A stretch of 64,000 bases of DNA, from assembly GCF_001704155.1 (NCBI RefSeq), contig NZ_CP016294.1, positions 4,089,501 through 4,153,500 on the forward strand, written 5' to 3'. This document shows, in pieces, positions 60,096 to 64,000 of the stretch. A program made the translations under genes and the position numbers. The stretch's first letter is position 1. Each line of letters starts with the position of its first letter. Origin of the DNA: Stenotrophomonas rhizophila. Its GTDB lineage: Bacteria; Pseudomonadota; Gammaproteobacteria; Xanthomonadales; Xanthomonadaceae. The notes beneath the pieces were generated by a model. That model saw nothing but the letters and a program-made list of their open reading frames with translations. It did no database searches and had not been told where the DNA came from.

Positions 60096-60326
60096 TCACC
60101 GCTGGCGCTGGCGGTTCGGCTGGTTCGCCGCTTCATTTTCCAGCGGGAAGGAATCGCCCCAGACCTCGATATCAAGACCATTGAGGTTCCGATCCAAGGA
60201 CACGCAGTTCTGGATCAAGGACCGGAGCACGTAGGCAGGCGATCGTTCGCTGCGCCACGCAGAGAGCTGAAAGGCACGGCGTAGGCCGGGGTCCACCTTC
60301 ACTCGTAAGTAGACCTGCTTCTTCAT
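60096..60326 (-). CDS. small ribbon-helix-helix-like protein, partner of SymE-like gene
   Basis: A 76-residue protein with the opening KKQVYLRVKVDPGLRRAFQL and then SAWRSERSPAYVLRSLIQNC, a beta strand plus two helices that resemble ribbon-helix-helix DNA-binding antitoxins. The C-terminal half is acidic then Arg/Gln-rich. Its ATG overlaps the symE-like stop (ATGA), so the two are translated together. A role as antitoxin or regulator is inference. Confidence 0.6.
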   Translation of the reverse strand: MKKQVYLRVKVDPGLRRAFQLSAWRSERSPAYVLRSLIQNCVSLDRNLNGLDIEVWGDSFPLENEAANQPNRQRQR

Positions 60327-60676
60327 GGGATGACGTCCTCGGGAAGGAACTGCCCCAGGTCGGAGTTGATCTCGCCGTGGAAGATCGTGCGTTCCACGAA
60401 CCGGGGCACCCGTGGGTCTTCCACTGCTGGCGTGCCCAGCAGCTTGATGGTGATGACGCCCGCGCTGGCTTCGATCTGCAGCTTGCGGCCCACGTTGAAG
60501 CCCATCTGCCGCAACCACTGGCCGCGGATCTTGAGGTAGGGAACCTTCAGCTCTTCGTGGAAGTGCGCGGGTGGCGTGCACGGTGCGGATTGCGTACGGC
60601 GTTCGCGTGCGCTCCGGGCAATCGCGGATTGGGACGGGTAGTCGTTGTAGCTGTCGTCGGGTCGTTGCCTTTTCAT
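60323..60676 (-). CDS. SymE-like toxin (AbrB/SpoVT fold)
   Basis: A 117-residue protein whose central part PYLKIRGQWLRQMGFNVGRK and LQIEASAGVITIKLL (about 58-95) matches the SymE/AbrB-like fold. SymE is an SOS-induced toxin, evolved from an AbrB-type fold, that affects RNA or nucleoid structure, and in E. coli is controlled by the antisense RNA SymR. The N-terminal 50 residues are charged and probably disordered. The start MKRQRPDD at 60676 follows TGGAGG at good spacing. The upstream region contains a stable hairpin (60698-60720) and long inverted repeats. Confidence 0.78.
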   Translation of the reverse strand: MKRQRPDDSYNDYPSQSAIARSARERRTQSAPCTPPAHFHEELKVPYLKIRGQWLRQMGFNVGRKLQIEASAGVITIKLLGTPAVEDPRVPRFVERTIFHGEINSDLGQFLPEDVIP

Positions 60677-60697
60677 GGTGTGCCTCCAGTAGGAAGA

Positions 60698-60720
60698 TCC
60701 CTCGCCGGGATGGCGAGGGA
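60698..60720 (-). promoter_or_regulatory. leader hairpin upstream of the SymE-like gene
   Basis: TCCCTCGCC, loop CGGGA or GGGAT depending on strand, and GGCGAGGGA form a perfect 9-bp stem 22-44 nt before the SymE-like ATG, directly upstream of its ribosome-binding site. Such a hairpin in the leader could regulate translation or be the target of an antisense RNA. Confidence 0.5.
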
Positions 60721-60837
60721 GTCGGGAGGTTAGAAACCGTAAAACACGAAAAATCGGCGGGCGTATTTCCACGAGGGTGTTGTATTAGCCACCCTCCCGA
60801 CGCAGGACATCCAATTCTCGTGTTTTTGGAGTTTCTA
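60721..60837. repeat. nested inverted repeats in the SymE-like leader
   Basis: GTCGGGAGG (60721-60729) pairs with CCTCCCGAC (60793-60801), and TAGAAACCGTAAAACACGA (60731-60749) pairs imperfectly with TCGTGTTTTTGGAGTTTCTA (60818-60837). The two sets interleave, so the RNA could fold in alternative ways. Confidence 0.6.
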
Positions 60838-61467
60838 CGCTCCGGAACACACCATGCGCGCCGCTGCCAACGATGGGAAATTGTTTGTGCCTCTTGATTT
60901 CCCGACTTCGGTAGGCAGAACCTTCTCAATGACGCATATGGCGCCAAAAGCGCAGATGCCAACAGTCTGCGCATATGAAGAAGCAGGGTTCAGTAGTAAC
61001 AATCAATTCAAGCTTCGCTGGGTATGACGGTGCGCTCCTCAGTACGGCAAGGATGCATGTCCACCATGCACTCGCCGGCTGGATGCCCGAGCGGAATCGA
61101 TGGTCGCGGCACCGCCGATGATCCAGTGCATGGGACAGAGCCCCAAACACAGCAAAATCTAACAAAGTGTTGCGACGTGGTGCGATGGAGTCTGAAGCTT
61201 TGCGCACCGGATACGGGTGAAGCTTGAAGGGGCTTCGCCCGGCAGCTATAGTTAACTTGACTACGCAGACAGCAGAAAATTTGTCGGCGGAGCTGCGAAG
61301 CCTCTAAGGGGCACATGAAGGGAAATTGCTGGCGAATGGGTTGTTCACTTGAGTGTGGAAACCTGCCAGTGAGGCCGTCCTTCCTACGTAGTCACTTCAG
61401 TATTCTGCGTTTCTTGGCCTCGGTCGCGTGATAGCACGCTACCGGGGCCAAGTACCTTCTGGAGAGA
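60838..61467. other. 630-nt region without a convincing gene
   Basis: Lower GC than the surroundings. Short open frames on both strands lack ribosome-binding sites and read as unlikely proteins. Transcripts from the SymE-like locus may start here. I see no tRNA, insertion sequence or integrase. Confidence 0.6.
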
Positions 61468-62217
61468 TTACTTACTGCTAACGTACTTCTCCCGCCGCAC
61501 CTGCGGCGTCGGCAACCCAGCCTCCTTCAACGCCTCGAACGTCGCATCCACCATGTCCGGGTTGCCGCACAGGTAGGCGATGTCGGTGGCGGGGTTGGGC
61601 GCAAACTCGGCCAGGTGCTGCTGCACGTAGCCGTGGCGGACGTCCGGGTGCGGGTTCTCGGGCAGCTCGCGGGACAGGCACGGCACGTAACGGAAGCCCG
61701 GGTGGGCGGCGGCGAAGGCGTAGAAGTCTTCGCTGTAGAGCAGCTCTTCGGGGGTGCGGGCGCCCTGGAGCAGCACCACTTCCACCCCGCGCTCGGCCAT
61801 GGCGGTGGCCAGCAGCGGCAGCATGGAGCGGTACGGGGTGACCCCGGTGCCGGTGGCGATGAGCAGGTAGCGGGCGTTGTGGTCGCCCGGCATCAGGCAG
61901 AACCGACCGAACGGGCCGCTGGCGGTCACGTGGCCGCCCAGGTCCAGGCCTTCGAACAGGGCCGTGGCGGCGCCGCCGGGCACAAAGCTGACTGCAATAT
62001 CAACGGCTTCGCCCGGGGCCATGGCGTGGTCGTGGATGGTGGCCAGGGAGTAGCTGCGCTTGGTGGCAGTGCCGTCGGCGTACTCGAAATGGACCTGGAT
62101 GAACTGTCCGGGCTGGAAATCCAGCGGTTGGCCGTCATCACGCAGGAACTGGTAGTGGCCGACGGTGGGGGCCAGCATGCGCCGGTCGATCAGCTTGAGG
62201 GGGAATTGAACAGGCAC
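61468..62217 (-). CDS. fpr: ferredoxin--NADP reductase
   Basis: A 249-residue flavoprotein. FAD-binding segment KRSYSLATIHD (about 50-60), NADP-binding motif IATGTGVTPYRSMLP (about 120-134) and the typical C-terminus REKYVSSK show the bacterial Fpr type. It exchanges electrons between NADPH and ferredoxin or flavodoxin and supports oxidative-stress repair. It starts 105 nt from the divergent ABC gene. Confidence 0.93.
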   Translation of the reverse strand: MPVQFPLKLIDRRMLAPTVGHYQFLRDDGQPLDFQPGQFIQVHFEYADGTATKRSYSLATIHDHAMAPGEAVDIAVSFVPGGAATALFEGLDLGGHVTASGPFGRFCLMPGDHNARYLLIATGTGVTPYRSMLPLLATAMAERGVEVVLLQGARTPEELLYSEDFYAFAAAHPGFRYVPCLSRELPENPHPDVRHGYVQQHLAEFAPNPATDIAYLCGNPDMVDATFEALKEAGLPTPQVRREKYVSSK

Positions 62218-62263
62218 GAATTTGGGAAACAGTGTGTAGCCGGGGCAGACCCTCGGGGGCTTC

Positions 62264-62269
62264 TATAAT
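62264..62269 (+). promoter_or_regulatory. perfect -10 box upstream of the ABC exporter
   Basis: TATAAT at 62264-62269, 54 nt before the ABC ATPase start. No good -35 hexamer is seen at 16-18 nt spacing, so an activator or extended contact may be needed. Confidence 0.45.
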
Positions 62270-62322
62270 AGCCGCTCCCCCGCCCCTATCCAGCGCCGTC
62301 CCATGGGCGCGAAGGCAAGAGC

Positions 62323-63282
62323 TTGGCATCCCAGAACACTCCCGCGACCAGTACCGCCCCCGCCCTGCGGGTGCGCGACCTCCGCAAGACCTATGACAAC
62401 GGCACCCAGGCCCTGAAAGGGGTTTCGCTGGACGTTGCCCCGGGCGACTTCTTCGCGCTGCTGGGCCCGAACGGGGCCGGCAAGTCCACCCTGATCGGGA
62501 TCATCAGCTCGCTGGTGAACCTCAGCGAGGGCCAGGTGGAGGTATTCGGCAGCGACCTGGTGCGCAACCGCAGCGCCACCATGCGGCTGATCGGCCTGGT
62601 GCCGCAGGAAATCAACTTCAACCTGTTCGAGAAGCCCTTCGACATCCTGGTCAACTACGCCGGTTTCTATGGCGTGGCCCGTGCCGAGGCCGAGAAGATG
62701 GCCGAGGAGGAGCTCAAGCGCGCCCATCTGTGGGAAAAGGCGCAGGTGATGAGCCGGACGCTGTCGGGCGGCATGAAGCGCCGGCTGATGATCGCCCGGG
62801 CGATGATGACCCGCCCGCGCCTGCTGATCCTGGATGAGCCCACCGCGGGCGTGGATATCGAGATCCGCCGCGACATGTGGCGGGTGCTGAAGGAGATCAA
62901 CGCCGCCGGCACCACGATCATCCTCACCACGCATTACCTGGAAGAGGCCGAGCACCTGTGCCGCAACCTGGCCATCATCAACCACGGCCAGATCGTGACC
63001 CAGGGGCCGATGCGCGAGCTGCTGGCCAAGCTGGACGTGGAAGGCTTCCTGTTCGACATCGACGGTGAGCTGCCGGCGCAGCTGCCGGTGATCGAGGGCA
63101 CCACGATGGTGGCCATCGACGGGCACACGCTGGACGTGGACATGCCGCGCGCGATGGATCTGAACCGGGTATTCGCGGCGCTGAACGCGTCGGGCATCCG
63201 GGTGCGGTCGATGCGGACCAAGAGCAACCGCCTGGAGGAGCTGTTCGTGCGCCTCACCGGCAACCAGGAGAACGCGGCATGA
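62323..63282 (+). CDS. ABC-2 exporter ATP-binding protein (YadG-like)
   Basis: A 319-residue ABC ATPase. Walker A GPNGAGKST is at residues 48-56, signature RTLSGGMKRRLMIARAMM (about 145-160), Walker B LLILDEPTAGVDIEIRR (about 167-183), and switch His in LTTHYLEEAEHL. Closest in form to YadG. The first codon is TTG with AAGG about 9 nt upstream; no ATG or GTG would include the conserved N-terminal strand. The permease gene follows with 4-nt overlap. Confidence 0.9.
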   Translation: MASQNTPATSTAPALRVRDLRKTYDNGTQALKGVSLDVAPGDFFALLGPNGAGKSTLIGIISSLVNLSEGQVEVFGSDLVRNRSATMRLIGLVPQEINFNLFEKPFDILVNYAGFYGVARAEAEKMAEEELKRAHLWEKAQVMSRTLSGGMKRRLMIARAMMTRPRLLILDEPTAGVDIEIRRDMWRVLKEINAAGTTIILTTHYLEEAEHLCRNLAIINHGQIVTQGPMRELLAKLDVEGFLFDIDGELPAQLPVIEGTTMVAIDGHTLDVDMPRAMDLNRVFAALNASGIRVRSMRTKSNRLEELFVRLTGNQENAA

Positions 63283-64000
63283 GCAGCACCCCGACCCCGG
63301 TCCTGACCGACGGCCAGCGCAACCGGATTGCGCTGATGACGATCGTGCGCCGCGAAGTGGCGCGCATCCTGCGCATCTGGGGCCAGACGCTGGTGCCGCC
63401 GGCGATCACGATGACGCTGTACTTCCTGATCTTCGGCGGGCTGATCGGTTCACGCGTGGGCGAGATGGGCGGCTACAGCTACATGCAGTTCATCGTGCCG
63501 GGCCTGGTGATGATGAGCGTGATCCAGAACAGCTACGGCAACATCAGTTCGTCGTTCTTCGGGGCGAAGTTCGGGCGGCACGTGGAAGAGCTGCTGGTGA
63601 GCCCGATGCCGAACTGGGTGATCCTGTGGGGTTACGTGGCCGGCGCGGTGCTGCGCGGGTTGATGGTGGGCGTGATCGTGCTGCTGATCGCGATGTTCTT
63701 CACCCCGGTGCGCATTCCGCACCCGCTGGTGACGCTGACCACGGTACTGCTGGGCGCGACGATCTTCTCGCTGGCCGGTTTCATCAATGCGGTGTACGCC
63801 AAGAAGTTCGATGACGTGGCGATCGTGCCCACCTTCATCCTGACCCCGCTGACCTACCTGGGCGGCGTGTTCTATTCGGTGAAGCTGCTGCCCACGTGGG
63901 CGGAAGCGGCCACGCACGCGAACCCGATCTTCTACATGGTGAACGCGTTCCGTTACGGCCTGCTGGGTACGAGCGACGTGCCGCTGTGGGTGGCGTATGC
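63279..64000 (+). CDS. ABC-2 permease (YadH-like), cut by window end
   Basis: The first 240 residues of an ABC-2 permease are visible. They read MSSTPTPVLTDGQRNRIALM, then membrane helices LVPPAITMTLYFLIFGGLIG, FIVPGLVMMSVIQNSYGNIS, a further helix around LRGLMVGVIVLLIAMFF, and the conserved TPLTYLGGVFYSVKLLP. The conserved SSSFFGAKFGRHVEELLVSP segment is the ATPase-contact loop. Partner of the ATPase encoded just upstream; the C-terminus is beyond the window. Confidence 0.92.
   Translation, partial: MSSTPTPVLTDGQRNRIALMTIVRREVARILRIWGQTLVPPAITMTLYFLIFGGLIGSRVGEMGGYSYMQFIVPGLVMMSVIQNSYGNISSSFFGAKFGRHVEELLVSPMPNWVILWGYVAGAVLRGLMVGVIVLLIAMFFTPVRIPHPLVTLTTVLLGATIFSLAGFINAVYAKKFDDVAIVPTFILTPLTYLGGVFYSVKLLPTWAEAATHANPIFYMVNAFRYGLLGTSDVPLWVAY

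Noticed and set aside
61008..61316. minus-strand open frame of 102 codons
   Set aside because: Cys/Arg/Ser-rich, no start signal, overlaps other equally poor frames in the region.

Overview
The window comes from a GC-rich gammaproteobacterium, most likely a Xanthomonadaceae (Lysobacteraceae) member close to Stenotrophomonas. The basis is codon bias, the housekeeping neighbours (dinG/aroE, Mg-type hemB/bestrophin, periplasmic S9 peptidase, NatAB-like ABC pair) and GTAG-type REP palindromes built on GTAGCGCCGGCC.

Layout. 1-18999: chromosomal backbone (DUF418 membrane protein, DinG helicase, AroE, a PD40 propeller protein, HemB, bestrophin, a DUF885 peptidase, a DPP-IV-like peptidase, GST, YqhA-like protein, a TonB-type lipoprotein, and a hydrolase-ABC operon). 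58309-64000: hipBA, a SymE-like/ribbon-helix-helix pair, ferredoxin-NADP reductase and an ABC-2 exporter. Between them, from 58079 down to 19079, about 39 kb of genes all read on the minus strand.

That 39 kb is the unusual part. It starts with a small TPR protein, a 129-aa protein of unknown family and a 5,721-aa YD-repeat/Ig-like/LysM protein. The giant protein ends in a low-GC variable tip and is followed, with a 4-nt overlap, by a probable immunity gene. After an AT-richer gap comes an almost gapless operon: TPR protein, FliQ, FliR, FlhB, FlhA, FlgF, FlgG, FlgA, FlgH, FlgI, FlgB, FlgC, FliE, FliF, a 148-aa protein in the fliG position, FliH, FliI, FliJ, a FliK-position protein, FlgD, FlgE, FliM, FliN, FliO, FliP and a FliA-type sigma factor. 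It encodes a full flagellar export gate, ATPase, MS ring, rod, P/L rings and hook. It has no flagellin, cap, hook-filament junction proteins, FlgJ, FlgM, flagellar chaperones, stators, FlhF/FlhG or chemotaxis genes. Several parts are shortened (FliG-position protein, FliM, FlgD, FliK, FliF tail). The cluster therefore looks like an export machine without a filament and probably without rotation.

My main hypothesis is that this reduced flagellar system and the neighbouring giant toxin-like protein form one system: a flagellum-derived secretion device with its polymorphic effector, immunity protein and TPR chaperone-like partners. Synteny and what is missing support this; function is inference. 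A complete primary flagellar locus could exist elsewhere in the genome and supply missing parts.
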